From Streptomyces iranensis (GTDB lineage: Bacteria > Actinomycetota > Actinomycetes > Streptomycetales > Streptomycetaceae): a DNA stretch of 64,000 nt. The stretch is taken from NCBI RefSeq assembly GCF_017874715.1, contig NZ_JAGGLR010000019.1:124001-188000 (forward strand). The letters run 5' to 3'. This document shows, piece after piece, positions 8,656 through 16,580 of the stretch. Within the stretch, counting starts at the first letter, position 1; each line of letters opens with the position of its first letter. A model generated the notes under the pieces. That model was not told where the DNA came from. It saw nothing but the letters and a program-made list of their open reading frames with translations, and searched no databases. The translations under genes were made by a program, and so were the position numbers.

Positions 8656-9729
8656 ATGATCACGAAACTGTGCGGCCGCGACCGCCGCCCCCGCCCGCCG
8701 GTGCGTGCCCGCACCTCCCGGTGGGCGGGGCGGGGTGTCGCCCAGCTGATCGTGATGGTGCTGGTGGTCGAGGTGGTGATGGCGGCGACCGCCGTGCAGG
8801 CCCTGTTCGTGGGCCCGGTGCGGCCGTCCGCCACCAAGCCGTCGCTCCCCGTGGCCAAGCCGTTCTTCCCGGCCACGACGCGCTTCTACGTCGACCCCCA
8901 CAACCCGGCCGCGACCTGGGTACGGGACCATCCGCACGACCGGCGGGCGGCGGCCATCGCCCGGCGGATCGCCGCCGAGCCCCAGGCCGCCTGGCTCACC
9001 GAGACCAATGAGTCTCTGATCGAGGAGCGGGCCCGCAACCTCGTCCGCACCGCCGCCGCCCAGCGACGGCTGCCGGTGCTGGTCCCGTACACCATCCCCC
9101 AGCGCGACTGCCAGCAACTGAGCTCCGGCGGCGCCGGGGACACGGACGCCTACCGGCGCTGGAGTGACGCCCTCACCCGGGGTATAGGGAACGGGCGCGC
9201 CATCGTCATCCTCGAACCGGACGCGCTCGCGCATATGAGCTGTCTCAAGCGGCGGCAGCAGGCGGATCGGTTCGCGGCGCTGGCGTACGCGGCGCGGGCG
9301 CTCCAGCGGGGCGCGCCCCGCGCCCGGGTCTACTACGACGCCGGGAACTCCGGCTGGCAGCCAGCGCGGACCATGGCCGAGCGGCTGCGGCGCGCCGGTA
9401 TAGAGCGGTACGGGGACGGGATAGCGGTCAACGTCTCCAACTTCAACGCCACCGCCGACGAGGTGCGCTACGGGCTGTCCGTGATCCGGGAGCTGCGCCG
9501 GCCCCGGCTGGGGGTCGTGGTGGACACCAGCCGTAACGGGGCGGGGCCCACGCGTAATCATCGTTTCTGCGATCCGCCGGGCCGCAAGCTGGGCAGGCCC
9601 CCCACCGCCGCCACGGGCATCCCCGGGGTCGATGCCTTCCTGTGGGTCAAGCAGCCGGGCCAGGCGGACGGCTGTGCCGCCGGTGCGGGGATGTTCGTCC
9701 CCCGCTACGCGTACCGCCTGACGCGCTGA
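8656..9729 (+). CDS. Membrane-anchored GH6 endoglucanase/cellobiohydrolase
   Basis: Glycoside hydrolase family 6 enzyme, expected to cut beta-1,4-glucan with inversion outside the membrane. Seen: a basic N-terminus and one membrane helix (about residues 29-52) with no clear cleavage site, then VPYTIPQRDC (first GH6 signature), LEPDAL (catalytic acid Asp), YDAGNSGW, DTSRNG, FCDPPGRKLG and LWVKQPGQADG. In the family the last motif usually reads K-x-P-G-E-x-D-G; here the Glu is Gln while the following Asp remains. There is no carbohydrate-binding module. It sits 18 bp after the pseudo-subtilisin and divergent from the glycosyltransferase operon, so a role in trimming an endogenous glycan is more likely than plant-cellulose digestion. 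Confidence 0.85.
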   Translation: MITKLCGRDRRPRPPVRARTSRWAGRGVAQLIVMVLVVEVVMAATAVQALFVGPVRPSATKPSLPVAKPFFPATTRFYVDPHNPAATWVRDHPHDRRAAAIARRIAAEPQAAWLTETNESLIEERARNLVRTAAAQRRLPVLVPYTIPQRDCQQLSSGGAGDTDAYRRWSDALTRGIGNGRAIVILEPDALAHMSCLKRRQQADRFAALAYAARALQRGAPRARVYYDAGNSGWQPARTMAERLRRAGIERYGDGIAVNVSNFNATADEVRYGLSVIRELRRPRLGVVVDTSRNGAGPTRNHRFCDPPGRKLGRPPTAATGIPGVDAFLWVKQPGQADGCAAGAGMFVPRYAYRLTR

Positions 9730-9782
9730 CGCTCCCCCGGCCCCTCCTGACCAGACCAGGGGCGAGTCCGGCGGATAGTGAC

Positions 9783-9910
9783 GCCTGCGGCGGCCTGCTC
9801 CCCTCCCCGCCCCTCCCCAAAACCGGGTCTCCGTCCCAGCCCCCGGGGTCCAGGGGCGGAGCCCCTGGTGACGGGAAGGGGCGGGGAGGGGGCAGATCTG
9901 CCGGACACCC
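9783..9910. repeat. Long imperfect palindromic intergenic repeat, copy 1
   Basis: The arms are CTCCCCTCCCCGCCCC (left, about 9798-9813) and GGGGCGGGGAGGGGG (right, about 9880-9894). The centre contains CCGGGGTCCAGGGGCGGAG. The same element occurs at 31452-31590 and, expanded, at 55650-56275. It is non-coding, lies between operons, and could fold into a strong hairpin in RNA on either strand. Confidence 0.8.
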
Positions 9911-9913
9911 CCT

Positions 9914-9944
9914 AAGGCGCCGGTCACTTCGTGATCGGCGCCTT
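9914..9944 (+). terminator. Intrinsic terminator after the pseudo-subtilisin/GH6 operon
   Basis: A 14 bp stem (AAGGCGCCGGTCAC paired with GTGATCGGCGCCTT, one G-T wobble) closes a three-base TTC loop and runs into TTTT. It lies about 185 bp downstream of the GH6 stop, just after the palindromic repeat. Confidence 0.8.
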
Positions 9945-10062
9945 TTGCATGCCCTGAGGGCTGCCTGGGCGGTCCCTGGGCGGCTGCTGAGGGCTGCCTG
10001 GGGCCTCCAGAGCAGCTCCTGAGCCCTCAGGCCACCCGCCTAAAACGGACATAACCCATATA

Positions 10063-10113
10063 AAACGGCCGAATTCCTCTACCTCAACTGAGGTAGGCGG
10101 AATTCGGCCGTTT
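10063..10113. promoter_or_regulatory. Nested palindrome upstream of the receiver/cellulase operon
   Basis: The outer arms AAACGGCCGAATTCC (10063-10077) and GGAATTCGGCCGTTT (10099-10113) are perfect inverted copies. Between them is a second palindrome, TACCTCA-AC-TGAGGTA. Parts recur just downstream (GGAATTCCCG at about 10123 and CAATTGAGGTAC at about 10134), as in repeated operator half-sites. The rest of 9945-10235 shows no gene. An operator or a transcript structure controlling the gene at 10236 is likely; the binding protein is unknown. Confidence 0.55.
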
Positions 10114-10235
10114 GGTGTGCCCGGAATTCCCGCAATTGAGGTACGCAGATTTCAGCCAGGTGTACGGCGATTCCGACCGCGGTCACTCCCTAATGTCGTG
10201 AAGCGAAAGGACAAGCCCCGAAGGAGCTCCAATCG

Positions 10236-10583
10236 ATGCACAGAGTTCTCGTCGTGGAGCACCACCCATTGGTGTTGAGTGCTCTCGCCGATCTCGTTGT
10301 CGAGGAGCCCGGACTGGAGCTATCCGGAATTGCAGGGTCGGCCCGAGAAGCAATTTCTCTGGCCAACCACATGCAGCCGGATGTGGTGCTGATCGACGTG
10401 GATGAGCCCAGCTGGCAAGCGCAGCGGTTGGTCCGCCTGATCGGCGAACTCCTACCGTCCGCGCGGATTGTCCGGCTGACCGCAGTCTCCGACCCGCAGA
10501 TGGAATGTCTGGAATCTCCGACGAACAACCCCAGCGTCCTGAAAACCGCAGTACCCGATTTGCTCAGGAGCATCTCCGAATGA
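10236..10583 (+). CDS. Orphan receiver-domain protein, 115 aa
   Basis: Single receiver domain with no output domain. The phosphoacceptor D54 is present in VVLIDVDEP, T82 follows strand 4 and K103 may be the conserved Lys. The acidic pocket, normally two Asp, reads V-E8-H9-H, so phosphorylation may be weak or absent. It has a clear GAAGGAG ribosome site. Its stop overlaps the start of the GH5 cellulase (ATGA), so the two are made together; the receiver may regulate export or activity of the cellulase, or receive signals from the kinase at 1-1526. Both ideas are inference. Confidence 0.75.
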   Translation: MHRVLVVEHHPLVLSALADLVVEEPGLELSGIAGSAREAISLANHMQPDVVLIDVDEPSWQAQRLVRLIGELLPSARIVRLTAVSDPQMECLESPTNNPSVLKTAVPDLLRSISE

Positions 10584-11848
10584 ATTCCCCCATGGACCAG
10601 AACAACGCCCCGACCACCGAGACCAAGCGTGCGCCGCGCTCGCAGCGTCTCCGCTTCGGTATCGCCGCGGCCGTCGTCGCTGCTGCTGCCGTGGGTGGCA
10701 CGGTCACCGCTTTCGCGGTGAACAACTCCGACGGCCAGTCGGCCACCACCACCTCCGCTGCCAAGGCTTCCGGCGCGGGCGCCGAGGGCCCCCTGTCCAC
10801 CAAGAAGGGCGACATCGTCGACTCCGACGGTAAGAAGGTCGTCCTGACCGGTGTGAACTGGTTCGGTTTCGAGACCGGCACCTACGCGCCGCACGGCCTG
10901 TGGACCCGTAGCTGGGAGTCGATGCTGGACCAGATGGCCAAGCAGGGCTTCAACACCATGCGTCTGCCGTACGCGAACGACATGTTCAAGTCGTCCGCCA
11001 AGCCCGACGGCATCGACTACCACAAGAACCCCGATCTGAAGGGCCTCACCCCCCAGCAGATCATGGACAAGATCGTCAAGGGTGCCACCGACCGTGGTAT
11101 CCGGGTGATCCTGGACCAGCACCGTCCGGACCAGTACGGCCAGAGCGAGCTGTGGCACTCCCAGAGCCTCTCCGAGAAGCAGTGGATGGACGACTGGGTC
11201 AAGCTGGCCAAGCGCTACAAGAACAACGACCGGGTGATCGGCGCCGACCTGCACAATGAGCCGCGTGGCCAGGCCACGTGGGGCGACGGCAACCCGAAGA
11301 CCGACTGGCAGCTGGCGGCCACCAAGGCCGGTAACGCCATCCACAAGGTCAACAAGAACTGGCTGATCTTCGTCGAGGGCACGGACCGCCACAAGAACGA
11401 GCAGTTCTGGTGGGGCGGCGACCTCCAGGGTGTGAAGAAGCACCCGGTGAAGCTCAAGGAGTCGAACAAGGTCGTCTACTCGGCCCACGACTACGGTCCG
11501 GGCGTCTACAACCAGAACTGGTTCATGGCGAAGGACTTCCCGAAGAACATGCCGGCCATCTGGGAGAAGCACTGGGCGTACATCAAGAAGCAGAACATCG
11601 CCCCGCTGCTGCTCGGTGAGTTCGGTGGTAAGAAGACCGCCGGTAAGAGCTCCGAGGCCGTCTGGCAGAACGCCCTGATGGACTACCTCAAGAAGCACCA
11701 GATCAGCTACACCTACTGGACCTGGAACCCGGACTCGGGTGACACCGGCGGTGTGCTGAAGAACGACTGGAAGACGATCGACAAGAACAAGATGAAGATG
11801 CTGGCCAAGTACCAGACGCCGCTCCTGGAGGCGAAGAAGGGGAAGTAA
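10580..11848 (+). CDS. Secreted GH5 cellulase (endo-beta-1,4-glucanase)
   Basis: Glycoside hydrolase family 5 enzyme, retaining mechanism. Seen: an N-terminal membrane helix or signal peptide (about residues 24-47), a Ser/Thr/Ala linker, then the barrel with GVNWFG, acid/base E227 in LHNEPRG and nucleophile E347 in LLLGEFGG. It has 422 aa and no binding module. The ATG at 10580 is chosen because AGGAG sits 9 nt upstream and it overlaps the receiver stop; an open frame extends to 10505 but lacks a ribosome site. Codon choice (many GGT, CGT, AAG) is more biased than in the neighbours, which suggests high expression. Confidence 0.88.
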   Translation: MNSPMDQNNAPTTETKRAPRSQRLRFGIAAAVVAAAAVGGTVTAFAVNNSDGQSATTTSAAKASGAGAEGPLSTKKGDIVDSDGKKVVLTGVNWFGFETGTYAPHGLWTRSWESMLDQMAKQGFNTMRLPYANDMFKSSAKPDGIDYHKNPDLKGLTPQQIMDKIVKGATDRGIRVILDQHRPDQYGQSELWHSQSLSEKQWMDDWVKLAKRYKNNDRVIGADLHNEPRGQATWGDGNPKTDWQLAATKAGNAIHKVNKNWLIFVEGTDRHKNEQFWWGGDLQGVKKHPVKLKESNKVVYSAHDYGPGVYNQNWFMAKDFPKNMPAIWEKHWAYIKKQNIAPLLLGEFGGKKTAGKSSEAVWQNALMDYLKKHQISYTYWTWNPDSGDTGGVLKNDWKTIDKNKMKMLAKYQTPLLEAKKGK

Positions 11849-11912
11849 GTCGGAGTAACCCCTTCGGTACACCGCCGATGACCACATAGCTGATCACGGC
11901 GTTGGCAAGCAG

Positions 11913-11960
11913 CGAGGGCCCGCAGGCAGTGCCGCCTGCGGGCCCTCGTCTTGTGTTTTT
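11913..11960 (+). terminator. Strong intrinsic terminator after the GH5 cellulase
   Basis: A perfect 15 bp stem, CGAGGGCCCGCAGGC with GCCTGCGGGCCCTCG, closes a six-base loop (11928-11933) and is followed within 12 bases by TTTTT (11956-11960). Confidence 0.9.
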
Positions 11961-12051
11961 CCCCGGAAGGGAAGCGGGGCGGCCGCCCGGCGGGTTTCCT
12001 TCCCGGGCCGCGGACCGCGCCCGCGGACCGGCCCCCACCCCAGGGAGGCCG

Positions 12052-12873
12052 ATGATGAAGCCCCATCCGGCGACCGGCCGGCTGCTCTTCCCCCTGGTCG
12101 CGCTCGCCGTGATCGCGGCCGATCAGCTGAGCAAGGCGATGGCGCTGGCCGCCTGGAGCGGCACCGTGGGGCCGCAGGCCCGGTTCGGGCCGTTCTGCGC
12201 GCTGCTGGTGCGCAACACCGGGGTGGCCTTCGGGCTGGGCCAGAGCCGGCCCGCGCTGATCGTGGTGATCACGCTCGCGGGCGCGGTGGCCACGCTGGGC
12301 GCGGCCGGTGCCGGACTGCGGGTCCGCGGCCGGGGCGCGGCGCTGGGCCTGGGGCTGATCGCCGGGGGAGCGATGGGCAACGGCGCCGACCGGATGGTCC
12401 GGTCCCCGGGCCCGCTGCGCGGCGCCGTCATCGACTGGATCACGCTGGACGCGCGCGGGCCGGTCTTCAACCTCGCCGATGTGGCCCTGATCACCGGGAC
12501 CCTGCTCACCGCGGCCCTGCTGCTGCGCAGACCCTCGCGCGCGTACGAACGGACCGCCCGCCCGGACACGAGCGGTCCGGGTGCGGGGCTCGATCCGGTG
12601 GCGGTCAGCCTCCCGCCTTGTGCACCGCGCCCTGATCGGCGTCCCGATCCGCCCCCGGCGCCGTCCCGGGGACCGTCTCCGTCTCCATCGCCTCGGCCGG
12701 GATCGTCTCCGTCCCCGGGATCGCCTCGTTCGGCATCGCCTCGGCCGGGATCGTCTCGGTCGGCATCGCCTCCGGCGGCACCGTCTCCGTCCCAGGGATC
12801 GGCTCCTGCGGCGCCCCCTCCGCCCCCGGCTCCCGGCTCTCCCGCTCCGCGAGGGACTCCGCGAAGTCCCTGA
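12052..12873 (+). CDS. lspA: Signal peptidase II-like lipoprotein peptidase with Ser/Pro-rich tail
   Basis: Aspartyl protease of the LspA family that removes signal peptides from prolipoproteins in the membrane. Seen in order: a first helix with AADQLSK, NTGVAFGLG, GGAMGNGADRMVR, the first catalytic Asp in VIDWI, and FNLADV with the second. Four membrane helices end near residue 162. The remaining ~110 residues are a Ser/Pro/Arg low-complexity tail that lies entirely antisense to the anti-sigma gene at 12605-13132; family members usually stop at 160-200 aa, so the tail may be read-through of a repeat and not functional. The ATG at 12052 follows AGGGAGG. A second lspA elsewhere in the chromosome is possible. 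Confidence 0.75.
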   Translation: MMKPHPATGRLLFPLVALAVIAADQLSKAMALAAWSGTVGPQARFGPFCALLVRNTGVAFGLGQSRPALIVVITLAGAVATLGAAGAGLRVRGRGAALGLGLIAGGAMGNGADRMVRSPGPLRGAVIDWITLDARGPVFNLADVALITGTLLTAALLLRRPSRAYERTARPDTSGPGAGLDPVAVSLPPCAPRPDRRPDPPPAPSRGPSPSPSPRPGSSPSPGSPRSASPRPGSSRSASPPAAPSPSQGSAPAAPPPPPAPGSPAPRGTPRSP

Positions 12874-13132
12874 GCCGGTCCAGCACCGCCTCGTCGATCG
12901 TCGCGTGGGCGGCCAGCGCCTCGCTGATCCGCTGGTAGACGGCGAGCTCCCGGGCGCAGCGGTGGCACTCGGCCACATGGGTGCGCACCAGGGCCGCGGC
13001 CGGGGCGTCCAGCTCCCCGTCCAGATACGACTGGAGCATCGGCGCGCCCAGGGGACAGCGTGGGGTCCGGGGCCCGGCGTTCCGCGTGGTCCCCGTGGTG
13101 CGTGTGGTCCGCCACCATGTCCATCTGCTCAT
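12605..13132 (-). CDS. Putative zinc-finger anti-sigma factor
   Basis: Partner of the ECF sigma factor whose stop overlaps its start (ATGA). The zf-HC2/ZAS motif H-V-A-E-C-H-R-C is in the middle, in the context of a short helical domain (about residues 32-100). The C-terminal ~65 residues are a repeat of Pro-Glu-Ala-Met and Glu-Thr-Ile/Val-Pro units with no membrane helix, so the protein is probably soluble. This repeated tail is antisense to the Ser/Pro tail of the LspA-like gene. The first ~30 residues are Arg/Thr/Trp-rich and may not be translated if an internal start is used. Confidence 0.7.
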   Translation of the reverse strand: MSRWTWWRTTRTTGTTRNAGPRTPRCPLGAPMLQSYLDGELDAPAAALVRTHVAECHRCARELAVYQRISEALAAHATIDEAVLDRLRDFAESLAERESREPGAEGAPQEPIPGTETVPPEAMPTETIPAEAMPNEAIPGTETIPAEAMETETVPGTAPGADRDADQGAVHKAGG

Positions 13133-13674
13133 GCGCCACCTCGCTCCGATTCCACTCCCGCGGCCAGCAGCTGGTTCCGGATCCGCTTGCGCGCCCGGTG
13201 CAGCCTGCTCATCACCGTCCCCTTGGGGACGTCCAGCACCTGTGCGGCCTCCGCGTACGACAGTCCGTCCACATGCACCAGCCGCACCACCTGCTGGTCC
13301 CGCAGCGGAAGCGCCGTGAACGCGGCGTCCACTGCCTCGTCGAACGTCGTGTCCACCACCAGCTCCTCCGGTGTCGCGTCCCGGGCCGGGATCAGCCGCT
13401 CCAGCTCCGTGTCCGGGTCGTCGAGCAGCCGGGGCCGGCGCTGGCGGCGCCGGCTGACCTCCGCATGCCGCATGATCGTCAGCAGCCAGGCCCGTGGATG
13501 TCTCCCGTCAAAACGGCCGACTGCCCGGTACGCCCGTAGTAACGTGTCCTGCACGAGATCCTCGGCGTCGGCTCGCTGAGTGGTCAGTGACATGGCCACG
13601 CGCAGCAGCACCTCGACCTCGGGCAGCACATACTGAGCGAACATGCGCTGCTGATGGGCGTCCGGGTCAGCCAC
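13129..13674 (-). CDS. ECF RNA polymerase sigma factor
   Basis: Group 4 sigma factor of 181 aa with region 2 (DAEDLVQDTLLRAYRAVGRFDG, then PRAWLLTIMRH) and region 4 (LPLRDQQVVRLVHVDGLSYAEAAQVLDVPKGTVMSRLHRARKRI, written here only in part as its helix-turn-helix). It directs polymerase to a small regulon and is held by the downstream anti-sigma. The GTG at 13674 is preferred over an upstream ATG (13722) because GAGGAGG lies 7 nt before it. It is cotranscribed with the anti-sigma gene. Confidence 0.85.
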   Translation of the reverse strand: MADPDAHQQRMFAQYVLPEVEVLLRVAMSLTTQRADAEDLVQDTLLRAYRAVGRFDGRHPRAWLLTIMRHAEVSRRRQRRPRLLDDPDTELERLIPARDATPEELVVDTTFDEAVDAAFTALPLRDQQVVRLVHVDGLSYAEAAQVLDVPKGTVMSRLHRARKRIRNQLLAAGVESERGGA

Positions 13675-13720
13675 GGGGTGCCTCCTCGGATCCGGATCCC
13701 CCGGGGACGCGAAGCACGAC

Positions 13721-13741
13721 ATATCACACTCTGTGTAACAT
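13721..13741. promoter_or_regulatory. Imperfect palindrome upstream of the ECF sigma gene
   Basis: ATATCACAC and GTGTAACAT are inverted with a 3 bp spacer (7 of 9 pairs). It lies about 45 bp upstream of the GTG start of the sigma gene, in the only AT-richer patch of this intergenic region. It may be an operator or part of the promoter. Confidence 0.35.
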
Positions 13742-13807
13742 CTCGCTCACCGCGCCGCATGGGTTGATCGGCGATCCGAGTGGCAGGTCAGACGTTCGGG
13801 TGGCAGC

Positions 13808-14620
13808 TCAGACGTTCAGGGAGACCAGGCGCTTTCCGTCGGCCGTACGGACCTCGAAGCGTTCGATGTCGGAGCGCTTCATGCCCGCGCCGCCGTGCGC
13901 CCACAGCGGACCTCTCGCCTCCGCCTTGGGGCTGTCCTCGATCCCGTAGCCCCACTCGGGCACGGACCAGGTCATCATCGTCTGCTCATGGCCGTCCTTG
14001 GAGACCGCGATCAGGCTGCAGTCCAGGGGGCCCTTGAGGTTCTTCAGCCGGAGGACGGCGTCGGTGCCCCACATCTTGTCCTCCAGCGCGACCGCCGCGT
14101 TCACCTTGGTGCCCGGGTCGGTGCCCTGCACCTTGTCGGGCATTCCGGCGAAGAGGGCGCTCTCGCTGGGGGCGGCCGTGACGGAGCTGTCCGAGCCGCC
14201 GGAGGTGACCGCGATCGTGCCGACCGGGCCGCCGACGATCAGCACGGCCGCCGCCGCGACCAGGTAAAGACCGCGCCGCCGCCGCTTGGCGCGGGACGCG
14301 GCGACCTCGCCGACCATGCGGTTGAACAGGGCCGGACCGGGGCGCGCGGTGAGGGTCTCGATGGCGTTGGGAGTGGCGCTGAAGGCATGCGGAGTGTGGC
14401 CCGTGAGCTGGGTCCGCCCGGGGCTGCCGTGGATCCCGGGGATGTCGGCGGCCAGATCGGCCAGCAGTGGTTCCAGTCCGGTCAGCTCGTCCAGCTGCCG
14501 TCCGCACTGGTCGCAGCCGGCCAGATGCTCCTCGAAATAGGTGGCGTCCGCCTCGTCGAGCACGCCGAGCACATACGCGCCAACGGCGTCATGTCCCGGG
14601 TGGTGCGTCTGCGCTGTCAT
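13808..14620 (-). CDS. Transmembrane anti-sigma factor (RskA-like)
   Basis: 270 aa. The cytoplasmic N-terminus carries a zf-HC2 domain (H-L-A-G-C-D-Q-C), followed by one membrane helix preceded by a Lys/Arg run, then an extracellular domain of ~130 residues ending in RLVSLNV with the anti-sigma-K (RskA) fold. It should hold its sigma factor at the membrane and release it on an extracellular signal, usually by proteolysis. The start overlaps the stop of the upstream sigma gene (ATGA). Confidence 0.82.
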   Translation of the reverse strand: MTAQTHHPGHDAVGAYVLGVLDEADATYFEEHLAGCDQCGRQLDELTGLEPLLADLAADIPGIHGSPGRTQLTGHTPHAFSATPNAIETLTARPGPALFNRMVGEVAASRAKRRRRGLYLVAAAAVLIVGGPVGTIAVTSGGSDSSVTAAPSESALFAGMPDKVQGTDPGTKVNAAVALEDKMWGTDAVLRLKNLKGPLDCSLIAVSKDGHEQTMMTWSVPEWGYGIEDSPKAEARGPLWAHGGAGMKRSDIERFEVRTADGKRLVSLNV

Positions 14621-15177
14621 GCCGTTACTCCTCTCTCCTCGAGCGCGAGCTTCATCGAGCGCAGCGCGTAGAAGACCCGGGACCGTACCGTCCCGCTGGG
14701 TATGCCGAGGGTCTGGGCCGCCTCGTTGACGGTCCGCCCCTTGAAGTAGGTCTCGACCAGCACCTCGCGATGGGCGTCGCTGAGGTCCTGCATCGCGTCG
14801 GTCAGGGTCATGAGCCGCAGTGCACGGTCGATCTCGTCCTCCGCGGGCATGAGTTCCAACGGGGAGGGGTCGACCTCCTGCGGCCGGGCCTGCCGGCTGC
14901 GGTGTCCGTCGATCACGATCCGCCGGGCGACGGTGACCAGCCAGGGCCGGATGGAGCCGGTGGCCCGGGACAGCTGGTCGGCGTTCCGCCAGGCGCGCAC
15001 CAGGGTCTCCTGGACGACGTCCTCCGCACGGTGCCGGTCGCCCGCGACCAGACGCAGTACGAACGCGAGCAACGGCCCGGCGTGCTCCTCGTAGAGCGCG
15101 CGCATGAGTCGCTCGTCCGGCGTACCACGCCTGGATCTTGACGGACGCTCATCGGCCACGGCGGCGTCGTCGTGCAC
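14617..15177 (-). CDS. ECF RNA polymerase sigma factor, second of two
   Basis: Region 2 contains RAEDVVQETLVRAWRNADQL and RPWLVTVARRIVIDGHR; region 4 contains DLSDAHREVLVETY and a helix-turn-helix ending RSRVFYALRSM. About 186 aa. The GTG at 15177 has GGAGG 5 nt upstream; an ATG at 15213 is possible but lacks a ribosome site. It forms an operon with the membrane anti-sigma factor downstream, and follows the other sigma/anti-sigma pair head to tail. Confidence 0.85.
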   Translation of the reverse strand: MHDDAAVADERPSRSRRGTPDERLMRALYEEHAGPLLAFVLRLVAGDRHRAEDVVQETLVRAWRNADQLSRATGSIRPWLVTVARRIVIDGHRSRQARPQEVDPSPLELMPAEDEIDRALRLMTLTDAMQDLSDAHREVLVETYFKGRTVNEAAQTLGIPSGTVRSRVFYALRSMKLALEERGVTA

Positions 15178-15400
15178 CTGAACCTCCAGGACCTGACCTG
15201 AGTTGGACAACATCAACGGACGACTCCCGGTCTGAGCCCCGGGGGGGATCGGCGGCCATGTCGGCCTCTTCCCCCTTCACTACGCACGGGGGGAGGCAGC
15301 CGCTCAACGCGTCGCGAAGAATTTCCGATCAGGCGTCAGGGGGCGGGTGTCAGGCGCCAGGGGTCAGGGGTCAGCGGTGAGGTACGGGCGCGGAGAGGGG

Positions 15401-16447
15401 TCAGGAGACCATCGCGTTCAGCAGCAGGGGCTGCACCTTGCCGTCGAGCATCGCGCCGAGCCCCTCGACCGCGCAGACGTCGGGGTGGTCGGCGATGTTC
15501 AGCGGCATCCCGGTGGCCTCGCGCAGCATCGTGTCGAACCCGGGCAGCACCGCGCTGCCGCCCGCCAGCATGATGCCGCGGTCGGCGAGGTCGGCCACCA
15601 GATCGGGCGGACAGCGGCGCAGTACGGTGCCGATGGCGTCCAGCACCCCGGTCAGCGGGGTACGGATGGCGGTCCGTACGCCCTCGACATCGATCCGTAC
15701 GGTCCGGGCGAGCCCCGTGGCCACGTCCCGGCCGTGCACCTCGGTGCTCTGTACGGCCTGGGCGCCGTCCGCGCCGCCCGCGCCGTCCTTGACGATCAGA
15801 TGCAGCGGGCGGACGGCCTGGCTGGGCAGCATCAGCGCGTGCTCGTTGCGCAGATGCTGGATGACGGCGTGGTCCACGGTCTCGCCGCCCACCGGCACCC
15901 GCTCGGCGGCCACGATCGAGCCCAGCGACAGGACCGCGACCTGGGTGGTGGCCGCGCCGCACACCACGATCATCGTCGCCTCGGGCTGTTCCACCGGAAG
16001 ACCGCAGCCCACGGCGGCGGCGATCAGGGTGTCGACCAGCTCGACCCGCTTGGCGCCGATCCCGGTGAGCGTCTCCATGGCGGCGCGCTGGGCGAGCGGA
16101 TCGGCGTCGTGCTGGACGCAGACGGCGGCGCTCACCAGCGGACGGCGCCGCCATGCGCGGCGCAGCTTGTTGCCCAGCAGCAGCCGCAGCATCCGCTGGG
16201 CCATCTCGATGTCCACGACGGTGCCGTTGGAGACCGGCCGGACCACCCGGATATGCGCGGGCGTCCGCCCGGTCATCCGCTGCGCCAGCGCGCCGACCGC
16301 GATCAGCCCGCCGGTGTGGGTGTTCACGGCGGCCACGGTCGGCTCGTCGACGATGAGCCCGGTGCGCCTGAGGTAGACGCGCGTCCTGGCCGCGCCGAGG
16401 TCGACGGCGATGGAGCAGCGGCGCAGTGCCTCGAGGCTGATGGTCAT
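15401..16447 (-). CDS. MreB/Mbl-like bacterial actin
   Basis: Actin-fold cytoskeletal ATPase of 348 aa. Phosphate-binding motifs are recognisable: AVDLGAARTRVYL (phosphate 1), an interdomain helix with MTGRTP and RPVSNGTVVD typical of MreB, a phosphate 2 region with VCGAATTQVAVLSLGSIV, and LAGGSAVLPGFD near the C-terminus. The G-T-A-N of canonical MreB is G-A-A-R here, so it is a diverged paralogue, Mbl-like and not the main MreB of the mre operon, whose mreC/mreD neighbours are absent. In streptomycetes such proteins support spore-wall formation. Confidence 0.8.
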   Translation of the reverse strand: MTISLEALRRCSIAVDLGAARTRVYLRRTGLIVDEPTVAAVNTHTGGLIAVGALAQRMTGRTPAHIRVVRPVSNGTVVDIEMAQRMLRLLLGNKLRRAWRRRPLVSAAVCVQHDADPLAQRAAMETLTGIGAKRVELVDTLIAAAVGCGLPVEQPEATMIVVCGAATTQVAVLSLGSIVAAERVPVGGETVDHAVIQHLRNEHALMLPSQAVRPLHLIVKDGAGGADGAQAVQSTEVHGRDVATGLARTVRIDVEGVRTAIRTPLTGVLDAIGTVLRRCPPDLVADLADRGIMLAGGSAVLPGFDTMLREATGMPLNIADHPDVCAVEGLGAMLDGKVQPLLLNAMVS

Positions 16448-16580
16448 GGCAGGTCTCCCCTGTGGGCGGCGTGGCGGGCCGCCGCCCGGCGGCCCTCCGC
16501 TCTCATCGTGTGGGGACGATCAGGCCCGCTGCCCGTGGGGCTGAGCCGGTCGGGGGAGCGACTGCCCCCTGGGCTCCGCG

